A DNA stretch of 64,000 nucleotides. Source: Lachnospiraceae bacterium (GTDB taxonomy: Bacteria > Bacillota > Clostridia > Lachnospirales > Lachnospiraceae). Numbering within the stretch: position 1 is the stretch's first letter; each line of letters begins with the position of its first letter. Location: the NCBI GenBank assembly GCA_014804645.1, contig JAAUZI010000015.1, positions 27,486 to 91,485 of the forward strand, read 5' to 3'. The notes beneath the pieces were generated by a model, which worked only from the letters and a program-made list of their open reading frames with translations, was not told where the DNA came from and made no database searches. Shown one piece after another: positions 27,421 through 35,903 of the stretch. The translations under genes were made by a program, and so were the position numbers.

Positions 27421-28041
27421 CTACCGCAGCGCTCGCTCTTCCTCCAAGTCCTCCGCCGTAATCTCTCGCTCCCTATAATAGTACTTTCTGTCCTGTTCCC
27501 CAATCTCCCGGATTACCCTGCAAGGATTGCCCGCGGCAACACAGTTCGCCGGTATATCCTTTGTCACCACGCTGCCTGCACCAATCACGGTATTCTCTCC
27601 GATGGATACTCCCGGACAGATAGTTACGCCCGCTCCGATCCAGCAGTTATCCCCAATACTCACGGGATCGGTATACATATATTCCCGCATATCGGGGTTG
27701 ATCGGATGTCCTACGGTCGCAATCGTGACGGCGGGCCCAAACATGACTTTCCTGCCGATCACAATCTTTCCGTCGTCCACAAAATTACAGTTGAAGTTGA
27801 TATAAGTTCCCTCTCCAATTGCGATATTGTAACCATAGCAGCAGTAAAATGGCGGCTCTATCCATGCACCCGTATCCTTTCCGAACAACTCCCGCATGGC
27901 TGCCATCCTGCCCTCCGCGTCCTCCGGAGAAGACTGATTAAATGCAATCATCCTCTTTTTACAATTTTTTCTGTCCTCCGGCAGTCCCTCACAATAATCT
28001 GTGAACAATTTGCCATTCATAATTCTCTCCCGCATCGTCAT
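27421..28041 (-). CDS. Sugar O-acetyltransferase (paralogue of the next gene)
   Basis: A 206-residue hexapeptide-repeat acetyltransferase, sharing the fold and motifs of its downstream neighbour: FNQSSPEDAEGR in the N-terminal region, YINFNCNFVDDGKIVIG, VGHPINPDMREY with the catalytic histidine, and CWIGAGVTICPGVSIGEN. The two genes look like an old tandem duplication that has diverged strongly. GGAGAA precedes the start at 28041. It is the first gene of the GH3 transcript and divergent from the AraC regulator. Confidence 0.85.
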   Translation of the reverse strand: MTMRERIMNGKLFTDYCEGLPEDRKNCKKRMIAFNQSSPEDAEGRMAAMRELFGKDTGAWIEPPFYCCYGYNIAIGEGTYINFNCNFVDDGKIVIGRKVMFGPAVTIATVGHPINPDMREYMYTDPVSIGDNCWIGAGVTICPGVSIGENTVIGAGSVVTKDIPANCVAAGNPCRVIREIGEQDRKYYYREREITAEDLEEERALR

Positions 28042-28123
28042 TGTACCATTCTCCTTTACAAAATCAAGTATTTTTTCATACTCTATCAGATTCCTGTTTC
28101 TTTTTCTTCAAAAATAATATATA

Positions 28124-28152
28124 ATTGTATAACAATCTTTTTTATTTTGGAA
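28124..28152 (-). promoter_or_regulatory. Possible promoter of the acetyltransferase-GH3 transcript
   Basis: On minus, TTCCAA (28147-28152) and TACAAT (28124-28129) are 17 bp apart. The -35 box is poor, which would suit activation by the divergent AraC protein. The 189-bp region between the divergent genes is strongly AT-rich and holds no other clear site. Confidence 0.35.
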
Positions 28153-28230
28153 CTGTATTGAGAATACGGCGCCTGCCGCATGCAGTGTGGAGCGGGTAGC
28201 TGTAAACCCTTGACAGAAGAGGAAAACTAT

Positions 28231-29151
28231 ATGCATGATACCAGATATTGCTCCGTGTTCAACACGGACGCCTCAGAGACCATAGCTTATAACAATCCAC
28301 TATTTCCCGCCTATATCCGCTATGGAATGCTGTCCCATTATCCGGACTATTCCGCAGTCAGTCACTGGCACAGGGACTTGGAATTTATATTGGTGAAAAA
28401 GGGGCGTATGACCTATAATGTAAATGGGGAATTGATTGAGTTGACCGAAAATAACGGACTCATGGTAAACAGCAGACAACTGCACTATGGCTTTTCCGCA
28501 GAACATCATGAATGCGAATTTATCTGCATCATCCTGTCCCCGGAACTGCTGCAGGGCAACAGGTGGTTCTACGAAAACTATATTGAGCGAATCACTGAGC
28601 ATCCGGCCTATCCTTATCAGTACCTTTCCCACAATGACTGGACAAAAAATATTCTGGAGAGACTGGATAAAATGTATCTCTCCTTTGGGTCCGGGAATCC
28701 GACCACCGAGACATATTTTACGCTGATAGAAGACTTTATATATATCCTGCGTGTTCTGTATGTAAATTTCAATATGGAGCAGACCGTCAAAAAAGAAAAT
28801 GCCGTCGAACTGGCCGTTCTCCGCAGTATGATCTCCTATATAGAGGATCACTATATGGAGCGCATTACACTGGAAAACATAGCGCAATCCGGTGCCTGCT
28901 GTAAGAGCAGATGCTCCCTGCTCTTTAAGAAATATCTCTGTGACACTCCCATCACTTATACTACCAAACTGCGGCTGCGAAAAAGTCTCCCGGCGCTGCT
29001 GGAGTCTGACAGGAGTATCACAGATATCGCCTATGAATATGGTTTCGGCGGAGCCAGCTATTACTGCGAAACCTTCAAAAAATACTATGGAGTCCCTCCC
29101 CTGACATATCGAAAAATTCAGGCGGATTCTATTTTTCCAGCGCTACCCTGA
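28231..29151 (+). CDS. AraC family transcriptional regulator
   Basis: A 306-residue regulator with an N-terminal cupin-like sensor (SHWHRDLEFILVKKGRMTY) and two C-terminal HTH motifs: YMERITLENIAQSGACCKSR, then ITDIAYEYGFGGASYYCETF followed by the signature KKYYGVPPLTYRK. The start at 28231 is chosen because AGAGGA lies 8 bp upstream; an in-frame start 17 codons earlier lacks one. It is divergent from the acetyltransferase-GH3 genes and most likely controls them in response to a sugar. The 3' end overlaps the convergent ATP-grasp gene by 23 bp. Confidence 0.88.
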   Translation: MHDTRYCSVFNTDASETIAYNNPLFPAYIRYGMLSHYPDYSAVSHWHRDLEFILVKKGRMTYNVNGELIELTENNGLMVNSRQLHYGFSAEHHECEFICIILSPELLQGNRWFYENYIERITEHPAYPYQYLSHNDWTKNILERLDKMYLSFGSGNPTTETYFTLIEDFIYILRVLYVNFNMEQTVKKENAVELAVLRSMISYIEDHYMERITLENIAQSGACCKSRCSLLFKKYLCDTPITYTTKLRLRKSLPALLESDRSITDIAYEYGFGGASYYCETFKKYYGVPPLTYRKIQADSIFPALP

Positions 29152-29971
29152 CCGCCCGGAAAAAGGCCCTGTAGTCCTGTCCCTCCGACAGCCCGGACAC
29201 TCCGCCGTCTCCGGCCTCAATGACGGTCCATTTCCCATCTTCCTTTTCCGCGTAATCCACTGTATAGAAAGGACTGGGCAGTCCGGCATATTTCTCGGCC
29301 AGCTTTCCGGGCAGTTCGGCGGCATAATTAGGCTGCAGGGAATTCCTGCTTATGGAGAGAATACGGCCCTGCAGATAGAAAACCCGGTACTCGTTGGTAC
29401 ATTCACCATATTTTTTCAGATTCACATACTGCTTTGCCAGAATTCCTCCGGTGAGCAGTTCTCCCCGGATTTCATAAAACCGGTTCATCCAACGGTCAAA
29501 TTCCTCCTGAGATATATCCTTCTCAAAATATGTCGGGAAATCCGTATTTTTCGCTGACTTAACATAATCCTTGACGAGGAAATCCCCCAGTTTTTCCCCG
29601 ATCTCTTTCATATCCAGCCGGCTATGAAGGGGAAAAACAAGCATCCTGGGCGTGTCCTCCTCCAGCTGGGGATAAATATTTGGAAAAATATGCATGGTCT
29701 CATACTGGCCGGGGGCTGTGCGCAGACTCACACCGCTTGCTGATAATCTGTCATAAAAAGTCTGATAGTCCTCCGGTTTCATCATCCAGCCACGGTACAG
29801 AGCCTGGGCAGACTCCTTCCGGTTCAGCAGGATCTCCCTCTTCTCATCCCACAGACACTGATTAAACAGCATAATATCCAGACCTGCCTCCAGCGCTGCC
29901 TCATATTCTCTCTCAAACGCCTCGTCCACTCGGCTGCCGCTCATATAGCTGGAGGGAAACAATATTGTCAT
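29129..29971 (-). CDS. ATP-grasp domain protein (DUF4343-like)
   Basis: A 280-residue protein with an N-terminal part resembling a modification-target or preATP-grasp domain (MTILFPSSYMSGSRVDEAFE) and a C-terminal half of ATP-grasp type. FLVKDYVKSAK gives an ATP-binding lysine region. YTVDYAEKEDGKWTVIEAGDG, with the D...E pair, matches metal-binding positions of the family. Substrate unknown; such proteins often ligate amino or carboxyl groups or act in phage-linked contexts. GGAGGA precedes the start. It is in line with the cupin gene upstream. Confidence 0.65.
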   Translation of the reverse strand: MTILFPSSYMSGSRVDEAFEREYEAALEAGLDIMLFNQCLWDEKREILLNRKESAQALYRGWMMKPEDYQTFYDRLSASGVSLRTAPGQYETMHIFPNIYPQLEEDTPRMLVFPLHSRLDMKEIGEKLGDFLVKDYVKSAKNTDFPTYFEKDISQEEFDRWMNRFYEIRGELLTGGILAKQYVNLKKYGECTNEYRVFYLQGRILSISRNSLQPNYAAELPGKLAEKYAGLPSPFYTVDYAEKEDGKWTVIEAGDGGVSGLSEGQDYRAFFRAVRVALEK

Positions 29972-29977
29972 AAGTCC

Positions 29978-30022
29978 TTATTCCTCCATCCCCAGTACTT
30001 GGTCAAATTCTTCCAAAATCAT
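29978..30022 (-). other. 14-codon minigene, possible remnant of a nucleoside phosphorylase start
   Basis: GGGAGGG lies 6 bp before an ATG opening a 14-residue reading frame, MILEEFDQVLGMEE. Its stop is just before the ATP-grasp start, and its last codons contain that gene's ribosome site. MILEEFD is, from memory, a frequent start of Lachnospiraceae nucleoside phosphorylases, so it may be a fossil N-terminus now serving as a coupling leader. Purely sequence-based. Confidence 0.25.
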
Positions 30023-30035
30023 CGTATTTCCCTCC

Positions 30036-30359
30036 CTACATCACCACGACCAGCAGCATTTTAAACTGCTCCTTTCCATAGACCGCATGGGGATGCCTCG
30101 CAGGCATCACAATGGATTTTCCCTGGGTAAGCTCATATTCCACACCGTCGATGGTGATTCTGCCCACCCTGTCCAGACAAGTCACAAAGGCGTCTCCGTC
30201 GGACTTGTGGGTGCTGATCTCCTCACCCTTGTCAAAAGCAAAGAGAGTAACACTCATAGCCTCGTTCTGTGCCAGGGTCTTGCTGACCACCTGGCCCTGC
30301 TGATACGCCACCTGCTCCTTTAACACCAATACTTCCGCCTTGTCGATGTTCTTCATCAT
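30036..30359 (-). CDS. Cupin domain protein
   Basis: A 107-residue single cupin barrel. FDKGEEISTHKSDGDAFVTCL and the later MPARHPHAVYG correspond to the two cupin motifs with metal-ligand histidines. It begins MMKNIDKAEVLVLKEQV; either of the two leading methionines could be used, with AGGAGG upstream. Such small cupins are usually stress or metabolite-binding proteins; no substrate can be inferred. It lies 21 bp after a GNAT gene in the same direction. Confidence 0.8.
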   Translation of the reverse strand: MMKNIDKAEVLVLKEQVAYQQGQVVSKTLAQNEAMSVTLFAFDKGEEISTHKSDGDAFVTCLDRVGRITIDGVEYELTQGKSIVMPARHPHAVYGKEQFKMLLVVVM

Positions 30360-30380
30360 TTTCTTTTTCCTCCTTGCATA

Positions 30381-30845
30381 TCAAAATCCCAAAAACTCCA
30401 TAGTGATAGATTTTTCCGTAAAACCATACTTTTCATACATGGCCCTTGCCGCCGCATTTTTGGCGTTGACCTGCAACTCCAGACCGTCATATTGCTGCTC
30501 CTGACATAGCCGCAGCACATAGTCAAACAACTTATGGCCGATGCCCTGGCCCCGATACTGCTCCTCCACCGCCATGGAGTCCACATACAGCACCTTGCGC
30601 TCCCGCATGGGACCGCCGGAAATATTGCGGGTCAAGTATATTATCAAGCCTACCACTTCCCCTGCCACCTCCGCCACGATGACCTGCTGCTCCTCCAAAT
30701 GCGCCAGATACATGTCATAGGGCAGTATCGGGTCTATATCTATATAGATGTCCGGCCTCCAATCCACATGCATGTTATGCACCTGTCTCATGATCCGCGC
30801 CACCGCATCGTAATCCTGCTCTGCCGCCAATCGTATTGTCACCAC
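30381..30845 (-). CDS. GNAT family N-acetyltransferase
   Basis: A 154-residue acetyl-CoA-dependent acetyltransferase. The motif EEQYRGQGIGHKLFDYVL is the Q/RxxGxG/A acetyl-CoA loop, and LQVNAKNAAARAMYEKYGF is the C-terminal GNAT signature. The GTG at 30845 is proposed as start because AAGGAG lies 10 bp upstream; an ATG at 30866 inside the previous gene is the alternative. The preceding double-GNAT gene ends 8 bp inside or next to the start, so the two are coupled. Substrate unknown. Confidence 0.8.
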   Translation of the reverse strand: MVTIRLAAEQDYDAVARIMRQVHNMHVDWRPDIYIDIDPILPYDMYLAHLEEQQVIVAEVAGEVVGLIIYLTRNISGGPMRERKVLYVDSMAVEEQYRGQGIGHKLFDYVLRLCQEQQYDGLELQVNAKNAAARAMYEKYGFTEKSITMEFLGF

Positions 30846-30852
30846 GTCTGTC

Positions 30853-31905
30853 TCACTCCTTTTCATACAAAAGCTTTTCCATGTATCCGCAGGTAAAAGG
30901 GAAAAAATCAAATTTCTCCGTCCCCATATGCACTGCACCGTGAGCCTCATACCACTGCCGCAGCTGCACATTTTCCTCCACAATACCAATGAACATCTGT
31001 CTGCAGCCCCGATCTCTGGCCTGTTCAAAGGCATGCTCCAGAAGTTTCTCACCGATCTGTCGGTGACGGTATCCGGGCAGCACACAGAGATTGTTCAACT
31101 CGCATTTCTGCTCCCCCTGCAGATGCAGGGAATAATAGCCCACGATCTGCCCGTCCTCCTCCCACACATACATGGGCCGTCCCTCCTGATACTGCCACTG
31201 CAGCCGCTCCCGGGTGGTGGCAAAGGCGGTAAATCTGGGCGCATTCTCCCGGGTAAAGCCAAAGGCATCCGCCACGGTCATAAAGCTATCTTGAATTACC
31301 TGTACACACTTATCAATATCTTCTTCCCTTATATGCCTGATCACTTGCCGATCCCCCGATAGATCCTTCATCATCCACGCGCAATCCGCATAGCTGCCGT
31401 CCCTGTATTTCATGCTGTGGGGAAATACACCATATTGCTTAAATCCCAGCTTTTCGTAGAGCCGAACAGCCGTTTCATTGGTGGATACCACATCCAGTTC
31501 CGCCTGCTCGTACCCCATCTGTCTCGCCCTGTCCAGGGCCGTTTCCAGCATTTTCCTGCCGATCCCCCTGCCGCAATACTCCCGATACAGTGCAATAGCT
31601 ACCTCGCACCTGTGGGCCTGCCGCGCAAAGCCGCCCGACGCCATGACAGAGCAATTCCCCACATGTTTCCCCCCGTCAAAACAAAGCAGCATCAGCTCCC
31701 GCTGTGCAGCCTCCTTTGCCCGGATAAAGCTTTTCTCCTGCTCCACGGTGAGCGTCACCTCCTCCGGTTCCCGGAGCAGATAGGGCGTCTCCTCCGTGGT
31801 CTGCCTGAGATATTTCACAAGCCGCTCGGCGTCCTCCTCCCGGGCGCTGCGGAAAATATATTCCCTTCCCCGTATTTCAAAACGCTGTTCTGTATATATG
31901 GCCAT
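30853..31905 (-). CDS. Double-domain GNAT N-acetyltransferase
   Basis: A 350-residue protein with two GNAT domains in tandem. The first has YREYCGRGIGRKMLETAL and VSTNETAVRLYEKLGFKQYG. The second has LCVLPGYRHRQIGEKLLEHA and IVEENVQLRQWYEAHGAVHMG. The acetyl-CoA loop of the second copy lacks the central GxG form (RHRQIGEK), so it may be weaker. The start at 31905 follows GGAGAA. It lies in a string of GNAT genes and is tightly followed by a single-domain one. Substrate unknown. Confidence 0.82.
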   Translation of the reverse strand: MAIYTEQRFEIRGREYIFRSAREEDAERLVKYLRQTTEETPYLLREPEEVTLTVEQEKSFIRAKEAAQRELMLLCFDGGKHVGNCSVMASGGFARQAHRCEVAIALYREYCGRGIGRKMLETALDRARQMGYEQAELDVVSTNETAVRLYEKLGFKQYGVFPHSMKYRDGSYADCAWMMKDLSGDRQVIRHIREEDIDKCVQVIQDSFMTVADAFGFTRENAPRFTAFATTRERLQWQYQEGRPMYVWEEDGQIVGYYSLHLQGEQKCELNNLCVLPGYRHRQIGEKLLEHAFEQARDRGCRQMFIGIVEENVQLRQWYEAHGAVHMGTEKFDFFPFTCGYMEKLLYEKE

Positions 31906-31930
31906 TTTATCTTCTCCACATTCATCCAAC

Positions 31931-32620
31931 TTACACCTTCAGCTCTCTCAGATAACTCTTCTGATCCGCCGTCACCCGGTAGCTCTCACAGGCCTTCTGA
32001 ATGGCCTTGTTGTGCGTCCAGCTGTCCAGACGCCGCTCCTCAAAATAGGGGATTATGGACTTGTACTGTTTGGTCAGCGCCGTGGCAAAATACCATGCGC
32101 GCATCATATTCACATAGTACTCCTCCGAGCGAATCTCAGCCACCAGCTGCGGATACTCCGGCTGGAAATCCTCGTCCAGGTAATGGCGCATCAGCATCCC
32201 AACTCCGTAACGGACAGTATAAGTTTCCGAGGAAGCAATCCATCTGCGGACAGAGACCAGTAATTCTTCCTTATGCCCCGCAAAGACCTTTGGCGACATC
32301 ATATCACAGGTGGCCCAATTGTCGATATAGGGCAGAAAACGCTCCGTCTGGGCCAGACATTCCTCATAATCCTTGATCTGCTCCACCACAAAGGCATGAA
32401 TATTGTTTTCGTCATAATACTGATGGGGCAGCTGCGCAAGGAACTCCCCTATCTCAGCGTCTTTTGCCAGCTTTTTTGCCAACTTGCGCACCTGTGGAGT
32501 ACGCACGCCAATGATTGCCTCCGGCGCCACCGTTGGAATCAGCTTTGCATGAAAATCCCGATACTCTGTATCCTGCAGCTCCCACAGACTTGCCCGTATT
32601 TTTTCTCCTATATCACTCAC
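31931..32620 (-). CDS. DNA alkylation repair protein, AlkD-like
   Basis: A 229-residue all-helical HEAT-like repeat protein of the DNA alkylation repair family (PF08713), a glycosylase acting on alkylated bases in studied members. Recognisable segments are VRTPQVRKLAKKLAKD, the YIDNWATCDMMSPKVF region carrying the conserved Asp and Trp of the active cleft, and WTHNKAIQKACESYRV. I favour the GTG at 32620 since AGGAGGAGAACA precedes it at correct spacing; an ATG five codons upstream overlaps that site. It is followed by the double-GNAT gene after 25 bp. Confidence 0.88.
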   Translation of the reverse strand: MSDIGEKIRASLWELQDTEYRDFHAKLIPTVAPEAIIGVRTPQVRKLAKKLAKDAEIGEFLAQLPHQYYDENNIHAFVVEQIKDYEECLAQTERFLPYIDNWATCDMMSPKVFAGHKEELLVSVRRWIASSETYTVRYGVGMLMRHYLDEDFQPEYPQLVAEIRSEEYYVNMMRAWYFATALTKQYKSIIPYFEERRLDSWTHNKAIQKACESYRVTADQKSYLRELKV

Positions 32621-32679
32621 TGTTCTCCTCCTCATTGTAAAATTTCTGTCATTTACTCCAATTGGGGGCTATGCAAGCC

Positions 32680-32998
32680 TTATGTATTTCCCTTGTTTTT
32701 GTTTATCAGCAATTTCTCAAATTCATATCGATAGGGGGCAAAGCCAAGCCTTTCATGCAGTTGAATGGAAACCCTGTTGCATAAGCCGGTTCCGGAGCGG
32801 ATGACTTTTGCGTCGTTGCACCTGGCTTTCGCCTCAGCGTACTCGTATGCTTGTTAATGAAAACCATTCTGAGCGGTAGTCAGGGTAGGACATTTCTCGT
32901 TTCCATGGACTCTCACAGGTGTAATTAATGCGGCAATGACGCTCCAGAATGTAGTCTCTGTCCTTCTCAAAATCAATGGTTCTGCGAATAAGCTGCAA
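32680..32998 (-). pseudogene. Remnant of a GNAT acetyltransferase with internal deletion and frameshift
   Basis: From a TTG at 32998 with AAAGGAGC upstream the frame reads QLIRRTIDFEKDRDYILERH and continues to about 32855, a typical GNAT N-terminus. The C-terminal GNAT end (VSIQLHERLGFAPYRYEFEK, stop at 32680-32682) is in a different frame. Total span is 319 bp against roughly 480 for an intact gene, so the central acetyl-CoA-binding part (the QxxGxG loop) is missing. The rest of the 460 bp between AlkD and the deacetylase holds nothing else I can identify. Confidence 0.65.
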
Positions 32999-33082
32999 AT
33001 TGATTGCTCCTTTCTTCTTGCGTCAGGGGCAAACCGGAAGTTGTCGTGTTCTTTTAAAAGGTAAATTAATAATTTCCTTGAC

Positions 33083-33778
33083 TTACACAAACTGTGGTTC
33101 TTCAAAAGATAATCCCTTGTCAAGCAAATATTCGATGAACTGTTTGTAGTATTCGGGAACAAGCTCTTCCGTTTCATCATGTGCATGCAAAAGAATAATG
33201 TGTCGATTATCCTTTCCAAATAACGATGCACCCTGCTTAGGATCTTCGTCATTCATTCTATCCCATACATTTCTGAGTGTGAAGTTTGATCCCTTACGAA
33301 TGTTATACTCGGCAAAATCAAAGGTCCAGAAAGTGTCTATATCCTGGTTCAATCCGTTATCGCTCCACCAAGAGTAAGGTATCTGGGTATCAACCAGTTT
33401 GTGAAAACCATTTTCTCTTAAATATTTCTGCAGACTATCTTTATTTTCTCCACCCTTATCTCCATAGGGAAATCTGAATGGACGGTATTTTCTCTCAACA
33501 CCTGCGTCTGCATAAAGTTGATCAAGAAGTTTCTCACATTCCTCTATCTCATTGATGCCTTCCTCTACAGAAATTGTTGAAAAAGCAGGATGATGAAAGC
33601 TGTGATTTCCGACTATCATTCCTTTCTTCAAAGCATAAACAGCTTCCTTATAAAAATTCTCGACACGCTGTCCTTCCGCAAAAACGACCGCTCTGATATT
33701 TTTCTCACACAGATAATCAACGATTGCCGGCGTATTTTTTGAAGCAATATCATCAATTGTCAAAACCGCACTGTTCAT
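33083..33778 (-). CDS. Polysaccharide deacetylase (NodB homology) family protein
   Basis: A 231-residue carbohydrate esterase 4-type protein that removes N- or O-acetyl groups from polysaccharides. AVLTIDD is motif 1 (TFDD with Ile for Phe), GNHSFHHP is motif 2 with both metal histidines, and FRFPYGDKGG is motif 3. HIILLHAHDE is the last catalytic histidine motif. There is no signal peptide, so a cytosolic or sugar-level substrate is likely. The start at 33778 is chosen for the GGTGG site. Codon use and AT content set it apart from the GC-richer genes either side, suggesting recent acquisition. Confidence 0.8.
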   Translation of the reverse strand: MNSAVLTIDDIASKNTPAIVDYLCEKNIRAVVFAEGQRVENFYKEAVYALKKGMIVGNHSFHHPAFSTISVEEGINEIEECEKLLDQLYADAGVERKYRPFRFPYGDKGGENKDSLQKYLRENGFHKLVDTQIPYSWWSDNGLNQDIDTFWTFDFAEYNIRKGSNFTLRNVWDRMNDEDPKQGASLFGKDNRHIILLHAHDETEELVPEYYKQFIEYLLDKGLSFEEPQFV

Positions 33779-33931
33779 AAAGAGTCCCACCTTAATATAA
33801 ATAAAATAAAAATGTTGTCGAAAAAGTGCCAAATCACTTCTTAACTAAACTTCGATTTGTATTTCTAATAGAATACCACAATCACACCTATATTTCTATC
33901 AAATTTCCATTAAATTTCTTCCTTGCAGCTA

Positions 33932-33977
33932 AAAATAAAAATGGTGGCAAGTTGTCCGTTAGGATCACTGCCACCAT
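33932..33977 (-). terminator. Terminator of the methyltransferase gene
   Basis: On minus, ATGGTGGCA (33969-33977) pairs perfectly with TGCCACCAT (33941-33949) around a 19-nt loop, followed by TTTTATTTTT. It lies 29 bp past the TehB-like gene stop. Confidence 0.65.
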
Positions 33978-34005
33978 AAGTAAGCAATATTTATTTCAAT
34001 TTTTG

Positions 34006-34623
34006 TTATATTATTTTCCTGGCAACAATTTTGTTTGACGCATGCAAATGTTTCGGCACATTTGGATGTTCATCTTCAAACACATACGATTTAAACTGCA
34101 ATATTTCCCAATCGGCATACAACTCTTTGATTTCCTCATCTTTTGCCAGACCAATTGCAAATGGCGCTATATCCTCAGATGCCGGTACAGTATCTGTAAA
34201 TATTTGAATTATATGAATACCACCTATATTTGTATATTCCTTCGCGTTATTTATAAATCTTTTCCACTCATTCTTAGCCACAAAATGTAATGTTCCAAAA
34301 CAAGTGATCATATCATAACGGTGTACAAATTGATATGTAGTTAAATCCGCTACAAATGCGTTTACTTGCGCATTGGATAATTCACATATATGTTTTAACT
34401 TCGCAATCCCATGTTCAGACAAATCAAACGCATCAACATGATGTCCCTGTTTGGCTAAATATATAGCATTTTGACCCTCTCCGCACCCTACATCCAATAC
34501 CTTTGACGGATTGTTGATTAAGTGCTCAAATTCCGTAATAGTTGAATTAGGTTTGTTGGAAAATGTAATGGCATCATATTCCTGATATGATTTTTCCCAA
34601 AATGGAACTAAATTTTCACCCAT
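34006..34623 (-). CDS. Class I SAM-dependent methyltransferase, TehB-like
   Basis: A 205-residue methyltransferase. FWEKSYQEYDAITFSNKPN and motif I VLDVGCGEGQNAIYLAKQG place it near the TehB/thiopurine methyltransferase-like group, with motif II as VDAFDLSEHG. The substrate is unknown; tellurite resistance is only the family label. GAGGGAG lies ahead of the start. It is AT-rich relative to the ASCH and HAD genes just upstream, hinting at separate origin, and ends in its own terminator. Confidence 0.8.
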   Translation of the reverse strand: MGENLVPFWEKSYQEYDAITFSNKPNSTITEFEHLINNPSKVLDVGCGEGQNAIYLAKQGHHVDAFDLSEHGIAKLKHICELSNAQVNAFVADLTTYQFVHRYDMITCFGTLHFVAKNEWKRFINNAKEYTNIGGIHIIQIFTDTVPASEDIAPFAIGLAKDEEIKELYADWEILQFKSYVFEDEHPNVPKHLHASNKIVARKII

Positions 34624-34635
34624 ATTTTTTCTCCC

Positions 34636-35091
34636 TCAATTACAGATTTGTCCCAAAGTATATACACAGGAAAACTCCTCGCACACCACCGGCATATCCT
34701 CGTCAAAGGTCAAACCTGCTGCCTCCATCTCCTGCCGGAAAAAGCGCTCGTGCACCTCCCGCCAATAGGACAGACTCAGGTCCCCCTCCCCTTCCCTGCG
34801 GGCATGCTCCTCACTGATCTCCCTAAAGGGCGTCACATAGACCCGGTCGGTCCGTATCACACACACTGCACGGCCCTCGCTGTCCAATATCACGCTGTAC
34901 TCTCCCGCCTGGGGAAGAGGCTCCTGCTCCAACTCATACAGGGGATAGGCCGAGGCGGTAGCTGTTTTCCGTCCGGCAGCCACCAACGCCGCCAGTTCAT
35001 CCGTCTGGTCTCCAAAAGCCCATGCCTCATACTCCGCATGATTCAGTCCTGCCCTTTGCGTATACAAATCCCACATTTCTTCCGCCGTCAT
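34636..35091 (-). CDS. ASCH domain protein
   Basis: A 151-residue ASCH-domain protein, a small PUA-like fold thought to bind RNA; related ones hydrolyse N4-acetylcytidine. The order fits the family: EYEAWAFGD, then GRKTATASAYPLYE, DSEGRAVCVIRTDRVYVTPF and EGEGDLSLSYWREVHERFF. AGAGGA precedes the start. It follows the HAD gene after 36 bp. Function beyond the fold is not known. Confidence 0.8.
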   Translation of the reverse strand: MTAEEMWDLYTQRAGLNHAEYEAWAFGDQTDELAALVAAGRKTATASAYPLYELEQEPLPQAGEYSVILDSEGRAVCVIRTDRVYVTPFREISEEHARREGEGDLSLSYWREVHERFFRQEMEAAGLTFDEDMPVVCEEFSCVYTLGQICN

Positions 35092-35127
35092 ACTTTCCTC
35101 TTTTCTGCATGTCGCAAGCTTACTCTC

Positions 35128-35862
35128 TTACCTGTCATCCCCGCACTTATCCAGCACTGCCCGTATCTCCTCCCAGCTGCCTGCCGTCAGTACCCCCTCG
35201 TGGGGTATGTAGAGCATGTCCATGGCTCCGGTATACCACACAGGGAACAACCCCGCTCCGGCGGCGCCCACAATGTCGCACTCGTACTGGTCGCCGATAT
35301 ACCAGGCGTCCTCCGGCTCCAAATCCGCCTTCTCCAGCGCAAGCCGGAAAATACGCCTGTGGGGCTTACGGAACAGGTACTCGCTGGTAGCCAGAATAAA
35401 CTCGAATTTATGCTCCGGGAACAGCCCTCTGATTCGCTGCTCCACCACCCGGCCATTGAAACTGATATTGCTGATTACCCCGGTGCGGATTTCCTGCTCC
35501 CTGAGATATTCCAGAAATTCCATAACGCCCTCTGTGGGCTTTCCCGGTGCGGCAGCGTCCCAGAACACCCGGTCCACCTGTTCACTCGTCAGAGAGAGCT
35601 GAATTCCCAGGGACTCGTACAGATAGGCAGTAAACATATGATTGGGTGCTTCCACCTGAAAAAGATGCCGTTTGGCAGGATCAAATCTGCCCAGCTCATT
35701 GTTGATGGCATTGGCCTCCTGCTGAATCTGCTCCGCCGTCAAATGGTATTTGTTCCCGATACAATACTGCAGCACCGCCTCCGTTCCCCTTACACCGTCA
35801 AAACGCTCCTCGTTTATCAGCGTCTGCCCGTAGTCGAACAGAATCATCTTTGGTCGTTTCAT
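35128..35862 (-). CDS. HAD family hydrolase
   Basis: A 244-residue haloacid dehalogenase-like protein with an alpha-helical cap. Motif I is ILFDYGQTLINEE: the nucleophile Asp is present, but the second Asp of DxDxT is replaced by Gly (DYGQT). That is recurrent in one HAD subgroup and may reduce phosphatase chemistry. GVISNISFNG is motif II and WYIGDQYECDIVGAAGAGL is motif IV. GGAGGA precedes the start. Probably co-transcribed with the ASCH gene; substrate unknown. Confidence 0.85.
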   Translation of the reverse strand: MKRPKMILFDYGQTLINEERFDGVRGTEAVLQYCIGNKYHLTAEQIQQEANAINNELGRFDPAKRHLFQVEAPNHMFTAYLYESLGIQLSLTSEQVDRVFWDAAAPGKPTEGVMEFLEYLREQEIRTGVISNISFNGRVVEQRIRGLFPEHKFEFILATSEYLFRKPHRRIFRLALEKADLEPEDAWYIGDQYECDIVGAAGAGLFPVWYTGAMDMLYIPHEGVLTAGSWEEIRAVLDKCGDDR

Positions 35863-35903
35863 CGTCTTTCCTCCAAAATTTATATAATTCTTTCATTTCC
35901 ATT

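Noticed and set aside
32854..33252. 132-codon minus frame starting inside the deacetylase gene
   Set aside because: The first half is out of frame with the deacetylase and the second half is out of frame with the GNAT remnant, which explains the region better.
34006..34623. Tellurite resistance role for the TehB-like methyltransferase
   Set aside because: Only the methyltransferase fold and layout are visible; no tehA partner or metal-resistance context.
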